The notes under the pieces: model-generated
Told to the model about the DNA's origin: nothing
What the model saw: only the letters and a program-made list of their open reading frames with translations
Database searches by the model: none
In this document: positions 1 through 12,000 of the stretch, piece by piece
Numbering within the stretch: position 1 is the stretch's first letter
Layout: each line of letters begins with the position of its first letter
Assembly: GCF_001949145.1 (NCBI RefSeq)
Contig: NW_019091369.1
Span: forward strand, 446,347 to 499,370
From: Acanthaster planci
Lineage: Eukaryota; Echinodermata; Asteroidea; Valvatida; Acanthasteridae
DNA: 53,024 nucleotides
Direction: 5' to 3'
Program-made: the position numbers and the translations under genes

Positions 1-1368
1 TACAAAGAATTCCACCATCTGTAGGCCAGACGATTGCTACATACATGTGTTGTGTTTATACATGTGTTGACCCTGAACACCGCCCCTAAGGACCACACCA
101 GTTCCCTGTTGTTTGTTACGATACATAGCTTTGATACATAGCTTTGTTTCAGTGCATTGCCTCAATGAATGAGCCGAGTCAGGTTTCAAATATTACCCAA
201 AACAAGATTCTCAATGAAAGAATGGTCCCAAAATAATTATTGTCACATGTTCACTTTGGACACGGAGGTATCTTTGAAGAAAAAATTGTGTCAAACGAAG
301 CTCAAAATAGAAACACACATATCAGTTGTGACAATTTTTATAGATGTAAAGAAACGATAAAGATTGTACGTAACACACCAATGTGAATGGTTGTGATTTT
401 CGATTTAATGGTCGCCGTCAAGAGTTTTGTCCAGTGTATTTAGGAACTAAACAGTGAGATGGCAGAGGACTGTCCCAGAACTGCGCATAAAGCTTAGTTT
501 TTACACGTACACGTACACATGTATACAGTCAGTTCCAAAGTAGGCTGAATATTCTATTTAGGTGGCATCAGTGGATTTCGTTTTCGTGACCGAGAATGAG
601 AAGGCGTAGGAGGAAATCGAATACTTCAAACTTTAAGACGCTGAATTTCCTCTATTCTACCGAGAAGTCTGGAAGAAGGTAGCCCTCGCCCAATCCAGAG
701 GAAATGACATTTACCCCACTTTAATGAATTGCAATCTGGCGTTATTGGGCACGTCACATTTAATTTCCTTCCACTCGTCTCTCTTCCATCTCAGACAAAA
801 GGTCTCAGTGTTTCCACCAATGGCATGTAACCAAGCACAAAACCTTGATAAATGCCGCTAATGGATGGACGGTAAGCTCCATAAATTACAACGTGAAATT
901 CACAAATATTTTGTGTAGTGTGATTCGGGGAGCTAGCCACATAATTTTATGCATGTATAATGTGAATTACTGGCCATAATCAAAACCCCGCTTCGGTTCG
1001 TCGAGAGAGCTGGAGCAGAGGGTTAAGAAAAGATCGCAGGACCACAGGTAAAAAAGCCAATGTTTGCCACAAAGACGGCCCTGACAGAAACCAGACAGCA
1101 TTCCGAAATATCGTAGCCTAGTCGTAGTATATTGCTTGTCAAGTTCGTTTTCATCAACAGGGCTTAACTAGGGCCACATCAGGTGCTGAAGGGAGAGCGA
1201 TTCCCTAGCGTGTCGTAGGAAGTGTGTTTTGCGCTATTCTACGTAACAGCTTCGTTTTGTGGTCTTTTCCTTTTCGAAAGCTTCAATTTCCACTTTTTTC
1301 TCTTTGAAAGTTGCCTTTCGGATGACATGCGAAACTTGTGTATGGCGCCTACATCTTAAGAGACTTTA

Positions 1369-1382
1369 CCACAAGGTGGCGC
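1369..1382 (+). promoter_or_regulatory. CTCF-like motif
   Basis: CCACAAGGTGGCGC agrees at 13 of 14 places with the bilaterian CTCF core CCASYAGRKGGCGC. CTCF is known to organise Hox clusters in vertebrates and Drosophila. Single motifs occur by chance, so binding is unproven. Confidence 0.4.
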
Positions 1383-1700
1383 CATACTATTCTAAAAACT
1401 CAAAGCGGTTTTTAGAGAGAGTTGCAACATGAGTGTCTCATTTTTTGGAACCGAAATGACAGATAGTGCCTCAGTGTAAATTGGACAACTAGCACACAAA
1501 AGCAGCCTGCTTTACGAATGAACAGCCATTTGGGTTCCCAAATCTGAAGCTGGCGCTAAAACCTTCGCAGCCATCTCCTTCATTTGTCTCATCGACTAAC
1601 AAAGTCTTGATACCCTGGTCTTATGTATCTACAACAGATGTTGATTTGGTGCATTCATTTGTCCCACATGCATAAGAAACATTTTATTAATACACGGAAT

Positions 1701-1800
1701 CAGCTGAGTTGGCCGTGTGGTTATGATAACTCCCACGGCCAGCGGCGGGTGCGCCGGACGCCGCGACTTGATCCCGGGGACCGAGCCACGGGGTAATTTA
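1701..1800 (+). mobile_element. Possible degenerate tRNA-derived SINE head
   Basis: This GC-rich island in AT-rich DNA carries an A-box-like TGGCCGTGTGG (1710-1720) and, 45 bp on, a degenerate B-box-like GACTTGATCCC (1765-1775). A GC-rich hairpin-prone stretch lies between them. Spacing suits a Pol III type 2 promoter. The body and 3' end cannot be placed, and the repeat may extend towards 1.96 kb. Chance similarity is possible. Confidence 0.35.
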
Positions 1801-1986
1801 CATAGTTTCCCCAAGTCGTAAATGTGTCAGCCACAGTTTGTACTCGATATTTCACATTCGGATTTAGGCCATTGCGGAATTAGCTTGTGTACTCGGCGCA
1901 TGATTGCCAGAGGCAGGTGGTGAATTCCCACTGAGATGACGGAGCCCCGAAGCGATGGCTGAAATCAAAGATATGTGGCAAGTATG

Positions 1987-1995
1987 GCGCCCTCT
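1987..1995 (-). promoter_or_regulatory. CTCF core-like motif
   Basis: AGAGGGCGC on the minus strand fits the 9-bp core AGRKGGCGC, but the bases before it do not fit the CCASY half. Weak. Confidence 0.2.
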
Positions 1996-3539
1996 CCCCA
2001 CACGGCTGAGGTAGTCAAGTCCCTCCGCTCATACCGACCACCCCAACCCAAGGGATTTAACTCGTTCCTACCGCCCTTTGGTGGAAATATGTCACAGTTA
2101 CTGACTTGCGGAAAACTGTGCTTAATTTGCTGTCCTAGTCCGTACATTTATGCAGTGCGCAGGCGGAAGTGTTGATACTTGTTAATGATCATACGAATCA
2201 TCAATGAGCCTAACTTTTCAAGGAGGATGTCTCTGAAGTTGAAACTTTCAGGATTTCATAGACACCTCCAGTACCCTTTGCAGGAAAAATTTCAGCCAAA
2301 TCCGAGTCGGTCACCTCTGCCTGAAAAAAAATGTTTAAAATTGTCCTTCCTCGATGCTTCATCCAATGAGTGCTCGCGAAAAACTACGTCATCCATCCTG
2401 CATTGGTGGCCCTTCGTAAGGGCGCTGGGGACGGGCGAATTCCATAGAGCTACCTGGTACAAACCGTCCAAGTCAAGGCGGGATACCAACCAAAAGGAGA
2501 TGCATTCTACGTTCCTTGTGACTAATTCACAACTGACAATTTCTGTATGCGCGATAGGTCGTGTTTTGTGGTTGTGTTTAGAATGGGAAGTACACTGGAC
2601 ATGGAGATAAAAGGTACCCACATTATTTTTAGTCCTCCATACCCAAAGCAGCTTCTAGTGCCATTGGGCAGGGCGGTAGGCATGACCACATCGGGCTGTA
2701 TAGAAACAAGCTACGATGAATTTTTTGCCGAATAAAACAAGATCAACAAAAGCGAATGAGTCAAGTAAATATCCAGGATTCATCGCAGCTCTTCTCGAGC
2801 CACCGATCAGAACCTTCAAACCGTTACAAACAACACAAGAAGTCAAAATTCTAGACAACTCAGTCGCGTTTACACAGCGCCCTCGTGAGAATTCAAATTT
2901 GACTGCCTGTTTAAACAAAACCAATGAAGAAATATAATAAATGTAACCAGCCTGACGGCAATTGACATCATCATCATCGCTACAGTAACCTGAATTCATT
3001 TTCAAGTGGTGTTAAAGTTGACCAAAAGTTTTTATGTACATTTCAACTCGTAACATTGAGTGCAATCTACATGTATTAAGAACGTAAACACTACATGTAC
3101 ATGTAGTAGAAGCGACAGGTGTGTTTTTCCTTGTCACACTGAGGAAGGATTTCGGCCCAAACAATGGTATTTGTCACAATGACTTGTGTATAAATAAGCA
3201 GCAAAATATGATCTTTTAATTATTTGGTAAAAACACTTTGAAATTATACTTTACTGATGAATGTGGAATTTTCACGCTTTGAAGTTACATCCATCTCCTA
3301 CTTAACACGACTTTCTTCTTTATTGTAACGGGTGTACTATCCTGAATTTGTTATTAAAACAAGTTTATTTGTGCTGGGAAGCACGATAATTTCTCGGCAG
3401 ATGAATTCATTTGTATCTCGGAGTCTTTGTCCTAAATGGTATTCTATTTTATACATACTGTAATTTTAAGAATACAAAATATGAGTCACGACATCTATAT
3501 ACTCTTCATTTATAGCAACAGGTTACTTATTCTTACTTG

Positions 3540-3545
3540 TTTATT
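3540..3545 (-). terminator. Candidate polyadenylation signal AATAAA
   Basis: This is the first canonical hexamer on the minus strand after the Hox stop codon, about 700 nt downstream. Only the hexamer supports it. Alternatives lie near 3.32 and 3.36 kb. Confidence 0.35.
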
Positions 3546-4235
3546 TACATAAAATGACAGGACCAATACGGGTGCTTTGGTGTGGATAAATACTGCGAAC
3601 GCTATTGGGGAGGCATCTGCCGTTGTCTGTTCCATGGCATTTATCCGTCGGCCAGCACTGCTCGGGATGGATGCAACGGGATTCGGATAGTGTCAGCATC
3701 CCCTCGGTCTGTCTTGCATACCATGCGGTGCGCCTAGACTCACCCATACGAATATAATGTGCATTCCATCGCGATCGCAGGAGGTGGACAGCGCCTCAAC
3801 GAAGTGGAATTCGGGGTTCAGTGCCGCCGCCACGGCCCCAACGGCGTCAGGTCGACACATTAAGACGATTATGCGTGCATGTTGTCGACAAACTTATACC
3901 CCGGTGAGTATGCTGTGCAAAGCCTTTCAGTCACGCTCCATGGCTCAGCCAAAGCAGGCAAAGTCACACTGACAATAATACCATAATTTGCAAGGGATTG
4001 ACGGGTCATTCCCCAAAACAGCTAGCACTGTGTCTGTGACTCCGTGACCAAAGACAGCCTCACGTAGGCCAACGTAAAATCTCCCAAAGATAACTCCACG
4101 TACGTGACGCCCTCGTAAACCGCTGCTGTTCTCCCCTCGCACGCACACCCCAGGCTGTTCTCCCCCGTCTAGCATCTGACGATGCCATCAGTTTTTGTGT
4201 GTGTCCATCCAAAGTTACTCAGGGGGTTGTGTAGG

Positions 4236-4244
4236 GCGCCACCT
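4236..4244 (-). promoter_or_regulatory. CTCF core-like motif at the Hox stop codon
   Basis: AGGTGGCGC on the minus strand fits the 9-bp core and starts two bases after the TGA stop, within the second stop TAG. The preceding five bases fit poorly. Confidence 0.2.
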
Positions 4245-4245
4245 A

Positions 4246-4502
4246 TCAGCAGTTCAAGACCTGGGCGCGGTGCATCTTCTTCATTTTCATGCGTCGGTTC
4301 TGGAACCAGATCTTGACCTGCCTCTCGGTCAGATTCAGCAGCCTGGCAATGTCCACCCGGCGGTCCCGGGTCAGGTACATGTTGAAGAGGAACTCCTTCT
4401 CCAGTTCCAGGGTCTGATACTTGGTGTAGGGGCAGCGCTTCTTGCGGCCCGAAGTCGCCGACAGCCAGTTCGGTGTGCTGTCGGTTTTCGTCGTGTCGTC
4501 AT
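4246..4502 (-). CDS. Hox9/10: Posterior Hox protein (Hox9/10 class), homeobox exon 2
   Basis: Terminal coding exon, giving residues 253-337. It follows a pyrimidine-rich acceptor (TTTCCTCTGTCTCGCTGTAACAG|AT). A short acidic and Thr-rich linker leads to [14 protein letters not shown]. The Trp is the hexapeptide-like PBC/Exd contact kept in Hox9 and Hox10. The homeodomain spans about residues 271-330, with CPYTK in the N-terminal arm/helix 1, LTRDRR before helix 2 and the recognition helix [17 protein letters not shown] with Trp48, Phe49, Asn51 and Arg53. LTRDRR and [10 protein letters not shown] match vertebrate Hox9, while SGRKKR and the linker match Hox10. Only seven residues follow, then tandem stops TGA TAG. 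The product is a sequence-specific nuclear transcription factor, by family for posterior body patterning. AbdB class is near certain. Hox9/10 rather than Hox11/13 is my reading of these residues and needs a tree. Confidence 0.95.
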
Positions 4503-7500
4503 CTGTTACAGCGAGACAGAGGAAATATAATTACAACTTTGTAAGAGGGAAAAAAGCACATTCTCAATGGACACATCCAATCGGTCCTTTATTGTTGAGC
4601 TAACCAAAAAATCCTAGCTTCCAATGATGTCATTTTAGCGTTTATTTTGTTTTTGAAATTGGCAAATTGTTTGGGAATAAGCATACACCACAGTGCACGC
4701 CCCGTTTTGTGAAACAATAAGAACAGCTCTCACCGATGTTCATACATTTCAACTATAATAAAATGTCTTTTTAAGAGGAACTTTTTTCTTTTTTTTCCAC
4801 AAAGCTTCTCGACGGTCAGTCAAGAAGGATTTTAATACCCGTTCAATTTAGTTTCAGACAAAGACCCCTCAGAGAGATACCTGTTTACAAAGTTATGGTC
4901 CTTTTCCTCCATTAGAATAGAAAAATAGCATATACTCTTTTGAGTTGTAAAGAGTCACAAAATGTATCTGATGTGAGACATTCTTTGTGCATAAATCACT
5001 GTACTGACACGGAGAACAGTGTTGTTACCACAGGGACGACATGTACATGTACAGTTTATTATTTTTTTTCGTCATAGATCGTCGTAAAATTTGAAACAGC
5101 ATCTAGGTAGATCAGAAAGGATACGGGTCTTTTGTTTCAAACTTCTTAAAAAGTTTTTTAATCAATGTGAAAGACTGCCACTTTTCATTTTGGTTGCTCA
5201 GAAAAAATGATACAGGGACAGCCCAGAAATAACTCTCGTCGGCATTATTTTTAGGCATCTGGTCCCTCGTAGGTCCGTGAATCAAGCGGTCAAGTCCCAC
5301 AAATCACCTGCCAAGTGTCGCCGTTGATCGCGCCGGCCTCCCCGAGACGTAACCCACCCCAGCTTCGAGTGCTCTCTCTCTCTCCCCTCGTTTCCCGATG
5401 AGAGGCAAATACAGATCTACAAAATCAACAACAAGCGGGCTCCCCCATCCCCCGTGTGACCTCCGCCAGGTCAAGGCCTTGATGTGTATACCCACTAACG
5501 GCTCACCGGACCTCCTCAGCCTGTCTGCTACCAACCTACGGCCAGGCCCCGACCACTCGTGTCCTACAGTCTAACCCTCACAACGACCAAACGACAAGAG
5601 CAGATTGAGTTCGGTTGGCGGCATGCCATTGAAATCCTCGAAAATAATCCATAAATTTTCCATGAATCGGACACTGCTCTGAAAAACAGAACCGAAAATA
5701 AAATAAAAGTCGAGTGACCGGACTTGTGAGGTCAGCGCGGAGGCCAAAGACCGAAATGCCGCGGCAACCGTCGGTGATTCATGACCACCACAATGTGTTT
5801 TGATTTTGTCCAGTTCCTATAGCCTTCTCAAGCTCAAATAAACACACGTTTGCAGAACCCAAAACTCAAATTAACCGAGGCACGGCATGAAGGTAGCCAT
5901 TGATATTCAAGAAAAACGATAATCAGTGATCTGTGTATGCACCTATTCACCGAGGCCATGTTCTCAATGAATGTGTGATCATGTGACACAGCGCGCCAGC
6001 CAGTGCTAGATGATATATCAAGTAAGACAGTTGCTCATTGGTGGATATCTACTGGGGATACGGTAAATGTAGCACAGTCTCACTGCCGAAACCGCACGTC
6101 CGCATGTTTATTCCAAAGAGCAAACTTTCTCAGTGGTTTCGAACAAGCCAATTTTCATTCAGTTTCATGAATGGGATATACACATGGAAGACGAGAACAC
6201 TTGTTTGAATAACAAAGGTGTCAACCAAAGCACTTTGATAAAAGCACTACCTTGTCATTTAAAGATAAGATTCAGGAGATTTGGTATTTCAGTTTTAGCT
6301 CTCCAAAGCACGATTTCGTTGTAAGCATAATCTTCAGGGAGGCAGTCCACTGGGTCCCTATTTTTGTCTACCTAGGCGGCATTCATCGTAAAAAAAGAAA
6401 GAGGTGTACGGAACGTTCCAATAAATTCCCTTGTTTTGCAGAAAAGTGAGAACATTTACCACTGAGACACTTTGGAGCTCTAAATACCGTGGGTCGGGGT
6501 TTTGTTTCTCCAAGCTGCGCTGTATTCACTGGAAAATGTCATTTCCAAAATATACAAAAATTGGTGGTTATAACTGGCAGGTACCTTTCGAAAATATTAG
6601 AAGTATAAATTAACGGGCATGAAATGACAGAGAAACGTATGGTTTCAGAATGACTTCTCTATTAAGGACATTTATCCTGAAAATGAACGAAAATAATTTT
6701 AAGAAACTGTGAGAAGCGATACCGTATACATAGCGTACTCTAAGATAACTTGACCAGTCGCAGTCACAGTTGCTAGCCTCAATTTAGAATGAAGGACGAT
6801 TTTAATGGGAAGGAAAACGATTACCGGTAAACCTTAGTTCATGTTTGGAAGACAGTACTTCACTCCGAAGCTTTTACGAGTAATAAGACATTTGCAATGG
6901 TCGGAATACGAAATTGATGACTACCCGTCCCTCTACCCGCGTTCCCCTCCTATCTGACTCAGTCCTTCCCTGTTTATGATGAATTGCCGATTTCCAATAA
7001 GAGCCGGCCAAGTCTAAATAAACCGACTCTTAAAACAACCTCCCAAATTGTAATCGCACCCCTTCGAAGAAACATCTCTCTAAATACAGAGATGCCAGTG
7101 ATGCTTCATGGTCAAAGTCTGGGTCCAAGTGGCCAGGTTCAGACAAAGATGTATAACAAGCAGGTTTTAATAACGACCGCACAATTTATGGTCGCCTTTA
7201 CTTTGCGGTAATTAAAAAGAATGTTGTCAGAAATCCGGACCTTAAAGCTCACTTACAATCTATTAATCTTTCTGATTGATCACTTTAAAGTAAAGCTGAA
7301 GTTGGAACAAAAGGTATTTGTCTCTAGTCTTACTGTACGGTAGATACAAAGTCAACCAACGGTACAAATCAAGACAAGAAAAAGCAATGAACATCTTCTG
7401 CCTGGATGGACTAGAGCCACTTCCCACCTAGTGTATATTAAAAATTGTTTTATTTACAGACAGCGCAAAGTTGCTCCCAACATCTCTCCGTGCCAAGAAT

Positions 7501-8228
7501 ACCTGAGTCCCTTTCGTTACCACCACTACCCGACCGCATGACGGCTCTTTGGATCCCAGCATAAATCTACCAAGTGTTGAGTCCATGTTTAAAATATACC
7601 TACAGCGCTCGCAAAGCGCGTGGTCTACATCTTTCATGAAATCGGATAGGTCTCCATTATTTCTTTATTTCGGCCTCTCTCATTTTTTCTCCACATTCAA
7701 GTTGAAGAACCTTTGACACCCTCCCTACGATAGATCTTTCAGTGAGAGCCCAGACAACCACGGGGACGGTCGTATTTCTTCCAAATTTGTAAATAATATT
7801 GATATTTTTCGTGGCTTTAATGAGTTTTTCGTTTTGATCTCCGTGTCAGGCGTCGGTCCAGGAATGAATCATGTTCCAGATATGCTATCCAGACCGTCGG
7901 GCAAGCTTCAAAGTCGATTACGGACATTTTTTTTTTGGTTTTTTTTGAAACTTGAAAAATCTGACCTGCGCAATATCTGGAGCTTGTATATCTGACCTTT
8001 CACTTCTTAAGCAAACATCATACTTGAACTAATGCCAAACCAACTCAAAAATGAGATACTTTGCATGGTATTATTCTATTTCCTTTCCACAGCAGTGGAA
8101 TAATTTATAGCAACGAAAATAGACCCCGGTGACATTTTATGACGTCCCTCTTGACGACGAATTTTGCCTAGCCTGCAACCTCTGAAAGTGAATGACAACG
8201 GCAGACACATTCCTGCACAAATCTATCC

Positions 8229-8297
8229 TATTAATTGAATTGATTATTATTAACTATTGACTATTAATAATTGAAGCAATCTGATTGTTAAATTAGC
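8229..8297. promoter_or_regulatory. Cluster of homeodomain-type ATTA/TAAT cores in the Hox intron
   Basis: At least six ATTA or TAAT cores fall within about 70 bp (TATTAATTG, GATTATTATTAAC, CTATTAATAATTG, AAATTAGC). It could be a homeodomain-bound element or simply AT-rich sequence; composition alone makes such clusters common. Confidence 0.25.
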
Positions 8298-8496
8298 ATA
8301 TGCCGCGTTTTGAGAATTTCTGGAATTAATAGAGCGAAACTAAAACAACAAACCAAACACAAAATCCTGTGCTATCTGCTCCTTTAAAATATAAATGACG
8401 ATGAACAATAGCCCAGTAAAAGGGTTTCACTTTGCAATTACAAAGTGGCCAAAACAGGGGGTTTACTATGTGCATTCTGTATTAAAAAGAACCTGT

Positions 8497-8567
8497 CTCC
8501 CCGGCGGGGAATCGAACCCGGTCTCCTGTGTGACAGCCAGCGAAACTAACCACTATAGTACCGAGGA
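8497..8567 (-). pseudogene. tRNA-Asp(GTC)-like sequence, probably a tRNA pseudogene
   Basis: The minus strand begins TCCTCGG and ends CCGGGGAG, giving a good 7-bp acceptor stem. It has a D-arm region with TATAGTGGTTAG, an anticodon loop CTGTCAC with GTC, and a perfect B box GGTTCGATTCC. A TTTTT Pol III stop lies about 8 nt beyond. It aligns by eye with eukaryotic tRNA-Asp, but the T stem has lost one G, the anticodon stem has two mismatches and the D stem pairs poorly. It is therefore more likely a decayed copy or tRNA-derived repeat head than an active gene. It lies inside the Hox intron on the same strand. Confidence 0.6.
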
Positions 8568-9037
8568 CTGACGCTTGGACCTTTCTTTTTTATCCTCTAA
8601 TACTTGGCAAACTGACATTGCTGCTCTTATAGTTTACAAACTGATTTAAACAGCCTATTCAGCGCGTGTAACGCATTTCAGGTATTCTGATGACCAAACC
8701 TTAACACATTATGAAAGAGCACAACGAGGGTGTTTTATCTAGCACTTAGGATGCATAACAAGATGGATAACTAGATGAACTTAGAAGTTTCGCAGACATT
8801 GAAATATGCTGTGGGAATCGGAAGACATCGAGGAACTTACGGTTAACAATATAAAGTTCTGACACCAAGCTGGACTACGAAACAAGGGCAACCCAAAAAA
8901 TATGAATACAAGTTACAACCAAAAGTTCAACTCTGTCAAAAGAGTGGACCCAGCTCAAAATTATTATTTTTTATTTGAAAATCCATAGGTCAAAGTTTAT
9001 ATAAATCAACCAGAGCCAAGAGATGTAATTCACTACT

Positions 9038-9053
9038 GTCGTCGTCGTCGTCG
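9038..9053. repeat. (GTC)5 microsatellite
   Basis: Five perfect GTC units within the Hox intron, not inside a credible coding frame. Confidence 0.95.
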
Positions 9054-12000
9054 TTAAATTTGCTGCGTATGATGATCACGTGAAACCTTAATGTTTTGTT
9101 CCAATGGTAGAAACTACTGTCTCATCCATAAGTAATCAAATTCCAGTAGCGTCAGCGACAAAGCTGTTATCACTAAAGTAACTGCTCAGTGTCAACCATT
9201 CGCTATTCAGGGAGCACCATAAATGTAAAACAGGCCCAACGTGTCTCTCTGATTCTCCAAGCGGAAGGGTTTCGCGCTCAAGGATTCGGTTTAGTCTTCC
9301 TCCCTCACAACTCAATTTCCCCAGGCCGGAAGATGACGGCCTGGGTACTCTGACACGCGGCGAGCGGTGTCAGGCGTGTTTTGACGGGGCAGTGGGCCCA
9401 GCCCACAGGCGCGCGTATGGTGTTTGTACGCAGTGAGCAGCACTTAATTGTCTTGTACGTTTCTTTCCGAGTCAATTACTGGGCTGCGGATTCACGGCGA
9501 GATTTATTGGACAAACAGGGATGATTCTCACAAATCAGTTTACCTTGACACCTGCAGAGGGTCTTTGTAGAACCGGTAGATAGAGAAGGGTAAATTTGAA
9601 TGTCCTGAACTTAGCAGTTCGACAATTGTATGCTAATCAAATTTGGTAAATTATTATCAAGTTTGTTTTTCGCGCGAGGATCATCACAACAACGCCCAGG
9701 AAAACAGAGAAACAACCATTCCCCCTCATTTCCATTAAAGGGAACATGTGGCGTTGCCTCCCCGTGACAATTGTACTGCACTATATATGAAATGTGCTCC
9801 TTTATTACAAAGAGTTGTAAATGTCACTCTCTTCTCAACGGAAACTGGTAACAAAATGATTACTGGGTTAAAATAAAAATCAGCCAATTTACAACTGGAG
9901 TAATTTCTTCTACGGACTGTTTGATTCCGGTCTTTCATAAAAATAGGATTAAGACAGTAGACAACAACAGTAGAAGCTTCATCAGCGGTAACAAACGGGT
10001 AAAACAAAGGTACAATCTTCTTTGGACATTGTGAGCGCTGTCTACAATCTCCTCCGCACTCCGAGAGTGCCTCCTGAAGTCAACGAGGCGAGCACGCCGT
10101 GCCTTTGAACGGGTATAGGTCGCATGATTGATGGTCCCGCCGATTGACGGAAGAATGTTAGCATGGCCCCGTGTTATAACAGCAACACTGCCGCGCCATT
10201 AGACGGATCACTCGGGTTCAAGTTGGCTGCAAGTACGGTAATCGTGGGACTGCTTCGGACACGAGCAGGAACATCGCGATAGGAGAGGAACCATTTCGAT
10301 AAACCTGGTTATTTATTAGAAGTGAACGGCGAAGAGAATAAATTGTCTGCAGTGGATTTCAGTGTAAGCTTCGAATGACAGTTCTGTGACCCTTTAGCTG
10401 CCACGTCTCTTGTATTGGTTATCAGCAAGAATCTGTCTTCCAACATCATTTGCTTACTAGAGGCTGAGGCTGTCATGGTTTGAAGAATGTTAAGTTTTTA
10501 GGTTTATTAGAAGAATGGAAAGAGAGGATTTCATTTTTTTCAGACCACACATAGGACGAAATTCTACCTATACATGCCTTTGATGGTCAAGTGGAAACTC
10601 GTCCACTTGATCCAGTCGATATGAAGGTCCGACATTGTTATAAACGTTCCCTTCATTCAAACAAAGAACCTCGAACAAAACAGTGCGATGTAGATTTGAC
10701 ATCAATTTACGTGTATTTTCGACATGCTTCAACCTGTTTTTGATATGTTTAATCATCTTTGCTGTTGCATTTGTTTATTGAGTTTCTAAAATTCACTTTA
10801 CTAGTCTTTCCATCGCTGTGTACAAACGGCGATTAATTCTGCAATGTATAATTGAGGGCGCCGTGCAACGTTTTGTAATTCAGTGAACATTATTTCAACA
10901 GCTTTGAGTGACTGCTTATGTTTGGAAAGCGCTCTTTGGAGCGAGAATCCATGAGTGAGTATAGCTCACAAAACGTGAAACTTGACAGAACGTGACGGGA
11001 ACAGTTTGCAAAAGGAAGAAGCGAGCGGCACTCCCTCGAGCGAATAAGACGGCCGCTGGCACGTTTGGGGTCCAGGGGTCACCTCTATCTCCTGCAAGTT
11101 ACCTTGCCTTGGTACAAGGGTTCCAGACGGGAAACTACCATTTTGACACGTCCCCATCACGTACAGCAACAGCTGGTACCATTCTACCTCCCGTTCTGTG
11201 TTTATATTTTGGCATCGACAAAAACCACAGGAGGAATAATGTACACGTGGGTCTTGGGTAATTCTGGAGATTTATAGTGGATGAACATTAAACATGACGC
11301 AAATTCTTTTAAGAAGAACGAGAGAAACTATCGTAAATTCAGGTTTACCATGTAGCGTTAGGTTGTACCACTCCTTGCAATTTTACTAGAAAAATCGTTT
11401 TAAAGAACATTCCAGGTACCAAAAATGGCCCAAAAAGGTGTCATCATGGGGACAGAACAAAGAATGGCCATAAAGCATTATAGGGATTGAAAGCAGTTCA
11501 CACTGTCAAATTAAGCAAAGTGTACTTTCACATGAATGAATCACAGTATTTTCTCGAGGTCAAATACAACAGCACACAAAGCTGCGTACTTCAATTAGAG
11601 CGATATACCATTAACTTTACGCCAACAGGTGTTCGTAGAGAATCCAATTAATTTAAGTGCGGCCAAAACAAATTGTGTATCCCAATGAGAAACTGTGGCC
11701 ATTTTGTCGTGAACTCTGGAGGGTTATGAGTCCCGGTGAATCATCCAGACATTTTTCTTTCCCGCAGTGAATAAAACTAAAAGGGAAATGATTTGTTGGT
11801 TTTCGGATGCACCTTTTAGCAGTTCTATAAAGAGCAAAGTGGTCATGAAGAAAACCAGAGGTGTCATGAAGTCGATCAGAGGACGTTGACCCAAACATCG
11901 GGCAAATAAACCTCCAGTAAGCACCTCAAGATTACAGCCACTGTGCTTTTATTTCATCTTTTAAAATCTTATTATTGTAGTATTTTATTTTTAAAGTTCA

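Larger units (their letters stand above)
1..3519. other. Downstream intergenic region
   Basis: AT-rich DNA with no convincing gene. The longest frame (143 codons, 2179-2610 +, facing a 109-codon frame on the other strand) shows no domain I know. A near-perfect 14-bp direct repeat (GATACATAGCTTT) sits at about 120-147. CTACATGTACATGTAG near 3.09 kb is a perfect palindrome of the TGTACA type seen repeatedly in the window (also near 0.5, 5.04 and 40.73 kb). CTCF-like motifs and a possible SINE head are listed separately. Confidence 0.6.
3520..4245 (-). other. Probable 3' UTR of the Hox9/10 gene
   Basis: This is the stretch after the stop codons up to the first AATAAA on the minus strand (plus-strand TTTATT at 3540-3545), with cleavage expected shortly beyond. 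It is more GC- and CpG-rich than the DNA below 3.5 kb, in keeping with transcribed sequence. No frame in it looks like protein: a 68-codon minus-strand frame at 3541-3747 and a 76-codon one at 3945-4175 have no domain I know. More AATAAA copies below 3.37 kb could give longer forms. The 3' end is inferred. Confidence 0.45.

Noticed and set aside
2179-2610. 143-codon plus-strand frame as a gene
   Set aside because: No domain I recognise, biased low-information composition, and a 109-codon frame on the opposite strand over the same bases. Chance frame more likely.
4246-4502. Assignment of the gene to Hox11/13
   Set aside because: Considered first because posterior ambulacrarian Hox genes often fall there, but the [14 protein letters not shown] and NWL...SGRKKR features fit Hox9/10 better. 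Left open pending a tree.
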